Source: an uncultured Alphaproteobacteria bacterium (GTDB lineage Bacteria > Pseudomonadota > Alphaproteobacteria > RF32 > CAG-239). Taken from it: a stretch of DNA of 64,000 nucleotides. Of this stretch, positions 35,632-43,397 are shown piece after piece (within the stretch, counting starts at the first letter, position 1; every line of letters starts with the position of its first letter). The notes beneath the pieces were generated by a model, which was not told where the DNA came from, ran no database searches, and saw only the letters and a list, made by a program, of their open reading frames with translations. The stretch is taken from positions 1 through 64,000 of the forward strand of contig CAKQRZ010000006.1 in assembly GCA_934271715.1 (NCBI GenBank), given 5' to 3'. The position numbers were made by a program, and so were the translations under genes.

Positions 35632-36302
35632 TGCCGGTTCCTCTTATTGCCATAAGCAGTCCTAAGGCTGGCGCCGGTAAAACTACGCTGGCCTTTAATC
35701 TTGCCACAGCATTGCTGCGCGACGGCTATAAAGTCGGCGTATATTCGCAAAATACGGCAGATTTTTTGCAAAAGCGCAAAGAATTAAGTAAAAACAATCC
35801 TACCCTGAAAATGCTGAGAAATATCAGCAAAGAAAATTTATTTACTGATGTTTACGGGGACTGCAGCGCTGTCATCACTGATGTACCGACCGAACAGAAT
35901 TCTGAGTTTTTGCCGGTTTTCTCCAAGGCTCATACCTTAATTACCTTAGTGCAAAACGAAAATGACATAAAATGGCAGCCCTCGGATGCGTATTTGAATT
36001 TAATATGGAATGTCAAAAAGCATCAGGCTGCCGCCGGTATAAAATGTCTGAACTGGGTGGTAATAGAAAATAAAGCCGCGGCAGAAAACGACAGCTTAAG
36101 CATATTGCTGCAGCAGCAGTCGCGCCGTTTCGGCTTCCGAACCGCCGCCGCATTGCAAAACCGCGAATCTTACCGGCATATCAAAGACGGCTACGGTGCG
36201 GCGGATTTAATCAACTCAAAAGCCCTTAACATGTCTATGGCCGATGTTTATGCCCGCCGCGAACTGCTGGTTTTAGCCGATTTCATCTGGCAGCATAAAT
36301 AA
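35631..36302 (+). CDS. ParA/MinD-type ATPase, MipZ-like
   Basis: A 223-residue P-loop ATPase with deviant Walker A KAGAGKTTLAFNLATALL; ATG 35631 overlaps the stop of the upstream gene, and longer starts would lie inside it. In MipZ, an alphaproteobacterial protein, a ParA-like core sits on polar ParB and inhibits FtsZ. Similar features here: LITLVQNENDIKW, a segment KCLNWVVIENK in the place of DWVVLRNR, and RRFGFRTAAALQNRESYRHIKDGYGAADL near the end. The Walker B region (AVITDVPTE) is divergent. Shorter than Caulobacter MipZ. A general ParA-like function is the alternative. Confidence 0.65.
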   Translation: MPVPLIAISSPKAGAGKTTLAFNLATALLRDGYKVGVYSQNTADFLQKRKELSKNNPTLKMLRNISKENLFTDVYGDCSAVITDVPTEQNSEFLPVFSKAHTLITLVQNENDIKWQPSDAYLNLIWNVKKHQAAAGIKCLNWVVIENKAAAENDSLSILLQQQSRRFGFRTAAALQNRESYRHIKDGYGAADLINSKALNMSMADVYARRELLVLADFIWQHK

Positions 36303-36396
36303 ATGTGTTTAGCTTATTAAAAATACTTTACCTAGTCTTTCTTTTAATGATACATATATATAAAACAGTTTTAATTATTAGAGAAAGGGTTTTTAT

Positions 36397-38016
36397 ATGC
36401 TTAAAGTTATTAAAACAACAGCCTATAATGATATGAAAATGGGAACAGCAGGTTTGCGCAAAAAATCAAAAGTCGTCCTGCAGGAAAACTATTTGGAAAA
36501 CTTTGTGCAGAGCGTTTTCAACGCTATCGGCGGAGTTGAGGGCTTAACCTTTATTTTGGGCGGCGACGGACGCTATTATAATAAAATTGCCATTCAAAAA
36601 ATTATGAAAATGGCAGCTGCCAACGGTATGAAAAAAATGATTGTCGGTCAAAACGGCTTTATATCCACTCCGGCTTCTTCGCATGTTTTGCTGATGAATA
36701 AGGCTGACGGCGGCTTTGTGCTGTCGGCTTCGCACAACCCGGGGGGAATCAACGGCGATTTCGGCATTAAATATGCGGTTGCTTCCGGCGGTCAATGCCC
36801 GACGGCTATAAGCGATAAAATCTATGAGATTTCTAAAACTATCAGCGAATATAAAACTTTGGACGAACCTGATGTTGATTTAAGCAAATTAGGCACGCAG
36901 AAACTCGGCAATATGGAAATTGAAGTTATTGATCCGGTCAAAGATTATGTTGAAATGATGGAAAATATTTTTGATTTTGCCGCTATTAAAAAACTGTTCG
37001 CCAACGGGTTTACCATGGTGTTTGACGCTATGAACGCCGTAACCGGTCCTTATGCCCGCAAGATTTTTGAAGAAATTTTAGGCGCTAAGCCGGGTTCGGT
37101 TTTGAACTATGTGCCTTTGGAAGATTTCGGCGGCCTGCATCCTGACCCGAATTTGATTTATGCCAAAACTCTGGTTGATTTAATGTATTCGGATAAAGCT
37201 CCGGATTTCGGCGCTGCCAATGACGGCGACGGCGACCGCAATATGATTTTGGGCAAAAAATTCTTTGTTACGCCAAGCGACAGTTTAGCCATTCTGACAG
37301 ATAACTATAAGCTGATTCCGGCTTATAAAAACGGTATTTACGGCGTTGCTAAATCCGCTGCCACTTCCACGGCTGTAGGACGCGTGGCTGAGGCGCTGAA
37401 TATCGGCTACTATGAAGTTCCGACCGGCTGGAAATATTTCTGCAACCTGATGGACAGCAAGCGCATTACCTTTTGCGGCGAAGAAAGTTTCGGCACCGGC
37501 TCCAGCCACATCCGCGAAAAAGACGGAATCTGGGCGGTTCTGTTTTGGCTGAGCATTATTGCCGCAACCGGAAAATCCGTACATGAAATCACGGAAGAGC
37601 ATTGGAAAAAGTACGGCCGCAGCTATTATATGCGCAATGACTATGAAGCTCTGGATACTGAAGCCGCTAACAAGCTTATGGCTGATTTAGAAAGCCGTCT
37701 GCCGGATTTAGCCGGTAAAACTTTCGGCGCTTACACCGTTTCTGAGGCTAAGCCGTTTATTTATAACGACCCTGTTGACGGCAGCTCTACTAAAAACGGC
37801 TTAATCGTATACTTTACCGACAAATCGCGCATTGTCTACCGCTTATCCGGCACCGGCACCAACGGCGCAACCCTGCGTGTTTATCTGGAGCGCTACGAAA
37901 CCAAAGATTTGAATGAGAATGTAGAGCAGATGCTGGAAAGTCTGGCTGATGTTTCCCGTCAAATCGGAGAAATTACTGAGCGCACCGGAAAAGCCAAAGC
38001 CGATGTTTTAACCTAA
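36397..38016 (+). CDS. pgm: Phosphoglucomutase (alpha-D-glucose phosphate-specific)
   Basis: Interconverts glucose 1- and 6-phosphate, supplying UDP-glucose for surface glycans. The 539-residue protein has GTAGLRKKSKV at the start, the phosphoserine loop LSASHNPGGINGDFG, metal-binding DGDGDRNMIL, the sugar loop GEESFGTGSSHIREKDG and phosphate-binding RLSGTGTNGATLR near the end. ATG 36397 is preceded by GAGAAAGGG. Separated by 94 bp of AT-rich DNA from the MipZ-like gene and by 16 bp from cckA. Confidence 0.95.
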   Translation: MLKVIKTTAYNDMKMGTAGLRKKSKVVLQENYLENFVQSVFNAIGGVEGLTFILGGDGRYYNKIAIQKIMKMAAANGMKKMIVGQNGFISTPASSHVLLMNKADGGFVLSASHNPGGINGDFGIKYAVASGGQCPTAISDKIYEISKTISEYKTLDEPDVDLSKLGTQKLGNMEIEVIDPVKDYVEMMENIFDFAAIKKLFANGFTMVFDAMNAVTGPYARKIFEEILGAKPGSVLNYVPLEDFGGLHPDPNLIYAKTLVDLMYSDKAPDFGAANDGDGDRNMILGKKFFVTPSDSLAILTDNYKLIPAYKNGIYGVAKSAATSTAVGRVAEALNIGYYEVPTGWKYFCNLMDSKRITFCGEESFGTGSSHIREKDGIWAVLFWLSIIAATGKSVHEITEEHWKKYGRSYYMRNDYEALDTEAANKLMADLESRLPDLAGKTFGAYTVSEAKPFIYNDPVDGSSTKNGLIVYFTDKSRIVYRLSGTGTNGATLRVYLERYETKDLNENVEQMLESLADVSRQIGEITERTGKAKADVLT

Positions 38017-38032
38017 AAAAAGACAAACGCAA

Positions 38033-40672
38033 ATGCTTAAAGATATAAACAGACAGCGTCCGGACAGACAACTGGAAAGAAACTTAGTCTTTCTGGCCTA
38101 TGCGATTATGTTTATGTCTTTAAGCTTGTTTGCGCTGTTTTTATATCCGCAATACACTTTTTATATTATTATATCTATTGTAGTGTGGAATATTTTGTGC
38201 ATTTTGGTAACTATCCGCATTTTGAAAGTCAGCGAAAATGCTATCGGGTTCGGCACCTTGGCGGCAGAAATTCTGAATGATAAAAAGAAGTATCACCGCA
38301 TAGACAATGCCGCCGGCGTTCCGATATTGGCAAACCGCGCGGCTTTAGAGTATTTTAAAGGCGAATCGGTTCTGGACTTTTTAGAACATAATATTATAGA
38401 CTCTTCCGCCAATAAACTGGACCTGCAAAAGCTTATATCCGCCGTCAACAAATTGCAGGAAACCACGGTGCATTTATCCATAAATCCCAACAAAAACAGC
38501 GTGTTTGTGGCCGAAGAATGGCTGCGGGTCAGCGTTAAGCCGATTTATCTGAACAAGGCCGATATATTTGAAGATGAGTTTTCCCTAAAGAAAATCCGCA
38601 AAGAAACTTATATTTTTTGGACGGTTGAAAATATCACTTCATATAAAAATATGGAGCAGGTTTATCAAGACGAGATGTCGTCGCTGCATAATTTTTTGGA
38701 TTTTCTGCCGGTCGGGCTATACACTTGCAGCAGCAGCGGCAAAATTGAATATATCAACAACACTTTGGCCGACTATTTAGATACGGATAAGAATGAAGCT
38801 GCCGGCAAGCCTCTGGATGACTTTATTGCCTATAAGCCGGAGCAGCTGCATGACAGTTCCGGCGCATTCAACGGCAATATCATTTTCAAAACCGGACAAG
38901 GCAGCGCAGAAGCTTTTGTACGCCAGCAAAACGTGCGTGAAAATTCCGAAATCAAAACCCGCGGCGTGGTTATTTGGAATCTGCCTAACGACGAATCCGT
39001 AAAACAGCAGCTTAATGCGGTTACCGATAAGTTTGAATGGCTGTTCAACACCGCACCTATCGGCATTATTTTTGCCGACAAGCACCAAAAAATCTTGGAG
39101 GTAAACAATCATATTTCTGAGATTTTTGAAAAAACGGCTGCCGATATCATGCGGAAAAAAGTCAGCGAATATTTTGACGGTGAAAGCAAAAATAAAATTA
39201 AGGATATTCTTAAGGAATATGCCAAAAACAACTCCGAAGAATATGACTTTGAAACAGTTCTGACTTTTACGCATGAAGAGAAAAATGTGCAGATTCACAT
39301 CAGCCCGATGACTATGCACTATACCGATTTATCCGGCGAGATAAGCGGATTTATTATGTATATCACCGACACCACCAACAAGCGCAACTTGGAAATGCAG
39401 GTGGCTCAGGCGCAGAAAATGCAGGCTTTCGGACAGCTGGCCGGAGGCGTGGCTCATGACTTTAACAACCTGCTGACCGCAGTTATCGGCTACTGCGATT
39501 TACTGATTCAGCGCCACGGCGTCGGCGACCCGTCATTTTCGGATTTGGTGCAGCTGAAGCAAAACGCCAACCGCGCCGCCGGAGTAGCCCGCCAGCTTCT
39601 GGCTATCTCCCGCAAACAGCCGCTGAATCCAAAACTGATAGATGTTACTGAGGCCTTTACGGAAATAGACCACCTCTTGTCACGGCTTATCGGCGAGCAG
39701 ATACATTTTCAAATCAGCTACGGCGCCGACTTGGGCTATATCAGAGTAGACCCTGTGCAGTTTTCGCAGGTTATGATAAATTTGGTTATCAACGCCAAAG
39801 ACGCCATGAACGGCAAAGGAACTCTGACTATTTCCACCCGCGGCGAGCGCCTGAACGAGCCGTATCACTTCGGCACGGATGTCATTAAACCCAGAGACTT
39901 TGTGGTTATCAGCGTGACCGACACCGGCTGCGGCATTCCGCCGGAAAATATCAACCGCATTTTTGAGCCGTTTTTCTCCACCAAAAAGAATGTAGTCGGC
40001 TCCGGAACCGGCCTGGGTTTGGCTATGGTTTACGGTATTGTGCGCCAAACCGAAGGCTTTATAAAAGTTCACAGCGAACTCGGCAAAGGCACGACTTTTG
40101 AAATTTATCTGCCGGCCTATGAAAGCGACAAAGAAGAACCGGCGGCAGAAACTCCGCAAGAAGAAATTATCCGCGATAAAGACGGCAATGCCGCTTTAGA
40201 GACTTTTTCCGGCAGCGCCGTAAACATGGGGCAGAATCAGAAAATGATTTTAGGACTGAATGTTTCTGCCTTTGACAGCCAGCGCCGCCTCGCCGTAAAC
40301 TCCGGCGAAATCCGCATTTTGTTTGTAGAAGACGAAGACGCCGTGCGTACGGTCGGCGCCCGCGGGCTAAAGCAAAAAGGTTTTGACGTGGTGGACTGCA
40401 TTTCAGCAGAAAATGCGCTGGAGCATATTGAAAACGGCGAAAAATTTGATATGATGATTACAGATATGATGATGCCGGGACTGAGCGGCGCTGAGTTGGC
40501 AAAAATTGTCCATGAAAAATATCCGCATATGCTGATTATTTTGGCCTCCGGATATTCGGAAGAAATTGCCCGCAAAGAGCTGGCCGGTTCATCGGATTTT
40601 TACTTTTTAAGCAAGCCGTACAGTTTGGGCGACCTGCATAAAAAAGTACAAGAAGTGTTGGCGGAAAAATGA
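38033..40672 (+). CDS. cckA: Hybrid histidine kinase CckA
   Basis: Cell-cycle kinase that feeds phosphate through ChpT to CtrA in Alphaproteobacteria. The 879-residue protein has two membrane helices (about 18-38 and 43-64), two PAS-like regions (about 220-290 and 330-450), then AQKMQAFGQLAGGVAHDFNNLLTAVIGYCD, the block NANRAAGVARQLLAISRKQ, an ATPase domain (NLVINAKDAM, DTGCGIP, GTGLGLAMVYGIV) and a C-terminal receiver with FVEDEDAV, the Asp in MMITDMMMPG and Lys in FLSKPY. The DHp sequence is diagnostic. It overlaps the HdaA-like gene in ATGA. ChpT and CtrA are not in the window. Confidence 0.95.
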   Translation: MLKDINRQRPDRQLERNLVFLAYAIMFMSLSLFALFLYPQYTFYIIISIVVWNILCILVTIRILKVSENAIGFGTLAAEILNDKKKYHRIDNAAGVPILANRAALEYFKGESVLDFLEHNIIDSSANKLDLQKLISAVNKLQETTVHLSINPNKNSVFVAEEWLRVSVKPIYLNKADIFEDEFSLKKIRKETYIFWTVENITSYKNMEQVYQDEMSSLHNFLDFLPVGLYTCSSSGKIEYINNTLADYLDTDKNEAAGKPLDDFIAYKPEQLHDSSGAFNGNIIFKTGQGSAEAFVRQQNVRENSEIKTRGVVIWNLPNDESVKQQLNAVTDKFEWLFNTAPIGIIFADKHQKILEVNNHISEIFEKTAADIMRKKVSEYFDGESKNKIKDILKEYAKNNSEEYDFETVLTFTHEEKNVQIHISPMTMHYTDLSGEISGFIMYITDTTNKRNLEMQVAQAQKMQAFGQLAGGVAHDFNNLLTAVIGYCDLLIQRHGVGDPSFSDLVQLKQNANRAAGVARQLLAISRKQPLNPKLIDVTEAFTEIDHLLSRLIGEQIHFQISYGADLGYIRVDPVQFSQVMINLVINAKDAMNGKGTLTISTRGERLNEPYHFGTDVIKPRDFVVISVTDTGCGIPPENINRIFEPFFSTKKNVVGSGTGLGLAMVYGIVRQTEGFIKVHSELGKGTTFEIYLPAYESDKEEPAAETPQEEIIRDKDGNAALETFSGSAVNMGQNQKMILGLNVSAFDSQRRLAVNSGEIRILFVEDEDAVRTVGARGLKQKGFDVVDCISAENALEHIENGEKFDMMITDMMMPGLSGAELAKIVHEKYPHMLIILASGYSEEIARKELAGSSDFYFLSKPYSLGDLHKKVQEVLAEK

Positions 40673-41427
40673 CTATGGCAGAAGAAGACGACGAAGAACT
40701 GAAACAAATACCGTTTGACTTTATACCTCATACCTATATGGGGCGTGAAGATTTTATGGTGGCGCCGTGTAACCGCGAGGCTTTTAACATGGTGGATGCT
40801 TGGCCGGAATGGCTGGCGCACGGACTGATAATTTATGGTCCCAAGGGCTGCGGAAAATCCCATTTAGCACATTTATTTGCCGATAAAGTCAAGGCTTTTT
40901 CAGACAAGCCGATAAAGGTTTCGCTGATAGACGCAGCGCGGATAAACCTGCGCAATGTCAACAAAATCGCGACGGAAAATCAAAGCATTGTTATTGAAAA
41001 TCTAACCCCGAAAGCCAACATGGAAGCGCTGTTTCATTTGTTTAACCTTTACAACAGCGAGGGGCGCTACATGCTTTGGACTGCCGAAACCGCACCGAGC
41101 CACATGGCTTTTGCGCTGAAAGATCTGCAGTCGCGGCTCAATATGCTGCCGAGCGTAGAAATTAAAGAACCGGACGATATTATGCTGCAGACGCTGATTG
41201 TTAAGCTTTTTAACGACCGGCAGATTTTAATCAGTCCGGAAATTTTGAACTTTATTGTTACTACGGCACCGCGTTCGTTTGAATATATCGGAAAATTGGT
41301 TGAGGAATGCGACAATATTTCTTTGGCTTATCAATGCGCGGTCAACTATAATGTAGTAAAAAAAGCAATGGAACTATTGGCACAAAACGAAAGCCGTCAG
41401 CCGGATTTGTTTGACGGATTATTTTAA
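40669..41427 (+). CDS. DnaA-related replication regulator (HdaA-like)
   Basis: A 252-residue protein made of the DnaA AAA+ core without the DNA-binding domain, as in Hda/HdaA, which promotes hydrolysis of DnaA-bound ATP with the sliding clamp. Walker A GPKGCGKSHLAHLFA, a weak Walker B (SIVIENL), a sensor region WTAETAPS and RSFEYIGKLVEECDNISL are present. The start ATG 40669 overlaps the cckA stop by four bases. A clamp-binding motif could be the QPDLFDG at the C-terminus, an unusual place since HdaA usually carries it at the N-terminus (QIPFDF here at 15-20 is another candidate). Confidence 0.85.
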   Translation: MTMAEEDDEELKQIPFDFIPHTYMGREDFMVAPCNREAFNMVDAWPEWLAHGLIIYGPKGCGKSHLAHLFADKVKAFSDKPIKVSLIDAARINLRNVNKIATENQSIVIENLTPKANMEALFHLFNLYNSEGRYMLWTAETAPSHMAFALKDLQSRLNMLPSVEIKEPDDIMLQTLIVKLFNDRQILISPEILNFIVTTAPRSFEYIGKLVEECDNISLAYQCAVNYNVVKKAMELLAQNESRQPDLFDGLF

Positions 41428-41441
41428 CAAAGGAGAAAAAC

Positions 41442-42158
41442 ATGAAAAATCTTAATTTTTTACTGACTAAAAAATGGATTGGCGCGGCAGTTTTTATTTT
41501 ATACTGCCTGCTCTATTCAGCCTATTGCATGGTTGCCGTAAACGACGCTGTTATGCAATATATGCCGACTGTAAAAGTAAATATTTCCGACTTTTTGCCG
41601 ATTACGATTGAAAACGGCATGATTACTAAGCCGGAAAACGCCATAATAGAACGCACTTACGGCTCGGATGATGATAAATTCAAGGTTGTTTTAGATACCC
41701 GTACCGAAGAATTTGAGCCGTCTCTTTTGCAGGTTACGGGCTTGTACATCAGCCGCTCAGCGCTTTACACCGTAAACAGCAACAAAAATGAAGTCCGCAT
41801 TAACAGCCTGCGCGATGTTCCGAATATGGTAATTGACGACGAAATTATGAACGCCGTCGTTACCGCCGTAGAGGGATATATTAAGCCGGTTATTTTCGGT
41901 TTTGTTATGTTCTGGGTAATAGTTGCCGGTCTGGTAACTATGGGGCTGTATTCTTTGGTATTGCATTGGATTATGTCGGCAATTTATAAAGCACCGTACC
42001 GCCAAACCCTGCGCCTGACTGTTTACAGCTATATCGTATTGAGCCTGCTGGGCAATCTGTTTACCATACCGCATTTATTTATTTTAGGATTTATTGTTGC
42101 GGCTATAGTTAACTTTGCGGTAAACATGGTACAAAAGCAAAAAGAAGCTCAAGCTTAA
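41442..42158 (+). CDS. DUF1189-like multi-pass membrane protein
   Basis: A 238-residue protein with a first helix at about 11-30, a periplasmic segment of about 110 residues and three or four C-terminal helices (KPVIFGFVMFWVIVAGLVTMG, LVLHWIMSAIY, LTVYSYIVLSLLGNLF, LFILGFIVAAIVNFAVNMV). This topology resembles DUF1189/YIP1-like proteins, but the match is weak. GGAG precedes ATG 41442. It follows the HdaA-like gene by 14 bp and is probably the last of the pgm-cckA-hdaA-like unit. Confidence 0.6.
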   Translation: MKNLNFLLTKKWIGAAVFILYCLLYSAYCMVAVNDAVMQYMPTVKVNISDFLPITIENGMITKPENAIIERTYGSDDDKFKVVLDTRTEEFEPSLLQVTGLYISRSALYTVNSNKNEVRINSLRDVPNMVIDDEIMNAVVTAVEGYIKPVIFGFVMFWVIVAGLVTMGLYSLVLHWIMSAIYKAPYRQTLRLTVYSYIVLSLLGNLFTIPHLFILGFIVAAIVNFAVNMVQKQKEAQA

Positions 42159-42233
42159 CCATAAATTTTTATGACAAACAGCTCCGGTGCAAAGCGGGGC
42201 TGTTTTTTATTTTATAAAATACAAATTTTAATA

Positions 42234-42262
42234 TTGACTTTTGGCAGTTTTGAATGTATTAA
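42234..42262 (+). promoter_or_regulatory. Promoter of tRNA-His
   Basis: TTGACT (42234-42239), 17-bp spacer, TATTAA (42257-42262), 18 bp before the tRNA. Confidence 0.65.
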
Positions 42263-42280
42263 CTATTCTGTTACCATAAT

Positions 42281-42358
42281 GGCGGATGTAGCTCAGTTGG
42301 TTAGAGCGCTGGTTTGTGGTACCAGATGTCGAGAGTTCAAATCCCTTCATCCGCCCCA
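42281..42358 (+). tRNA. tRNA-His (anticodon GTG)
   Basis: Full cloverleaf: acceptor GCGGATG/CATCCGC plus the extra G at -1 opposite C73, the hallmark of tRNA-His; D arm AGCTCAGTTGGTTAGAGC; anticodon stem CTGGT/ACCAG with loop TTGTGGT giving GTG; T arm GAGAG-TTCAAAT-CCCTTC region. The CCA end is encoded (42356-42358). Confidence 0.95.
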
Positions 42359-42366
42359 ATTCATAA

Positions 42367-42396
42367 AAGACACTTTGCAAAAAGTGTCTTTTTTTG
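42367..42396 (+). terminator. Intrinsic terminator after tRNA-His
   Basis: AAGACACTTT-GCAA-AAAGTGTCTT plus a T-run, 9 bp after the tRNA. The promoter for the pilin-like leader starts just beyond. Confidence 0.85.
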
Positions 42397-42410
42397 TATC
42401 AAAAATTATC

Positions 42411-42439
42411 TTTACTTTCGGGTTTTATTTCAGTAAAAT
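42411..42439 (+). promoter_or_regulatory. Promoter of pilin-like locus 4 leader RNA
   Basis: TTTACT (42411-42416), 17-bp spacer, TAAAAT (42434-42439). The surrounding sequence from 42403 to about 42480 is shared with 28318-28398. Confidence 0.65.
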
Positions 42440-42445
42440 ATATAT

Positions 42446-42646
42446 CGGATAGATGATAGTCTATCTAGGGCGTAGCAACCCTTTATCAGTATAGTCGTTA
42501 CGCATAAACGACTTAAATTTGTTATGCCGATTTCTGTTCGTTGGACGGATGTCGGCTGAATATGGCTATGCGCCGAATAGGCCGAGCCGTTTATACTGAT
42601 ACGGTTTGCTAACATCCGCCCGCTTTTATTACGGCGGGTTTTGTTT
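42446..42646 (+). ncRNA. Structured leader RNA / attenuator ahead of pilin-like gene 4
   Basis: The 5' part matches the locus 2 leader (hairpin TAGAT/ATCTA with loop GATAGTCT). The rest is rearranged: a perfect ten-base stem TATCAGTATA (42484-42493) with TATACTGATA (42592-42601) encloses GTCGTT/AACGAC and a GCCGAT/GTCGGC arm, and CGGATGT (42546-42552) can pair with ACATCCG (42612-42618). A terminator hairpin follows. Same gene order as loci 1 and 2, with a different 3' domain. Confidence 0.55.
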
Positions 42647-42648
42647 TT
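42619..42648 (+). terminator. Intrinsic terminator inside pilin-like leader 4
   Basis: CCCGC (42619-42623) pairs with GCGGG (42634-42638), followed by TTTTGTTTTT; the start codon is 29 bp further on. Confidence 0.65.
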
Positions 42649-42676
42649 ATGTAACAAAATTAACGGAGTTAGAAAT

Positions 42677-43330
42677 ATGTATAAAAATTTTGAAAAAGGC
42701 CGCTCTATGATTGAAATGCTCGGCGTGCTGGCAATTATCTGGGTGCTGAGTGTCGGCGGGATTGCCGGATATTCTAAGGCTATGGAGAAATTCAAAATCA
42801 ATAAACTTATTGAAGAATACAGCAATATTATCTTTCACTTAGTAGAACATGAAGAAAATATTTTGAGGTCTAATTCTGATAGTCAAACCGGACTTTCTGG
42901 TATTATGGAAGCAATGAACATTGTTCCAAACACTTGGTCTAAAATAAATGAAGTTTCATATAAAGACGCGCATGGAAATATTATTTCAGTTTATTCTGTT
43001 TTGGCTGATTATGGTAAAATCATTGGTTTTGACATGTATTTAGGCGGTATTTCCCAAAACGAACAAGGCAATAGCATCAGCGCAAATTTTTCTAAAAAAC
43101 TATGTTTTGAACTGCTCAGTACGTTTGCCAATTCTTTGCACTCACAGGTATATATAATATCGGTTGCACGACGCTCTAAATATTGGGAATCAAACGGACG
43201 CTGGGGCGATAATTATTGCGGTGATGAAGAGCATAAATGTCTGGCAGCTGCGACGATTTCTGATTTTCAAGACATGTGCAAATTCTGTGATGATAATGAA
43301 GGACAATGTAACATCGGAATAAGATTTTAG
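42677..43330 (+). CDS. Type IV prepilin-like protein 4 (C-terminal Cys motif)
   Basis: A 217-residue family member. ATG 42677 follows ACGGAGTTAGAAAT; a TTG 12 codons earlier lies at the terminator and is unlikely. Leader MYKNFEKG, then RSMIEMLGVLAIIWVLSVGG, in which Trp replaces the Gly found in the other copies. It shares NIVPNTW and SANFSKKLCFELL with copy 2. C-terminus C-x6-C-x12-C-x2-C-x6-C. Located between tRNA-His and groEL; a bidirectional terminator separates it from groEL. Confidence 0.8.
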   Translation: MYKNFEKGRSMIEMLGVLAIIWVLSVGGIAGYSKAMEKFKINKLIEEYSNIIFHLVEHEENILRSNSDSQTGLSGIMEAMNIVPNTWSKINEVSYKDAHGNIISVYSVLADYGKIIGFDMYLGGISQNEQGNSISANFSKKLCFELLSTFANSLHSQVYIISVARRSKYWESNGRWGDNYCGDEEHKCLAAATISDFQDMCKFCDDNEGQCNIGIRF

Positions 43331-43344
43331 GATATAAAAAAAGC

Positions 43345-43384
43345 AGACACCCTGCATTGCCGCAGCAACACAGGGTGTTTTATA
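43345..43384. terminator. Bidirectional terminator between pilin-like gene 4 and groEL
   Basis: ACACCCTG and CAGGGTGT form the stem around a 16-base interior, flanked by A-run and T-run. Serves both convergent genes. Confidence 0.8.
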
Positions 43385-43397
43385 ATCTGGAGGATTA

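Noticed and set aside
7639..43330. Diversity-generating retroelement acting on the prepilin genes
   Set aside because: No reverse transcriptase, template repeat or adenine-biased variable repeat is visible in the window.
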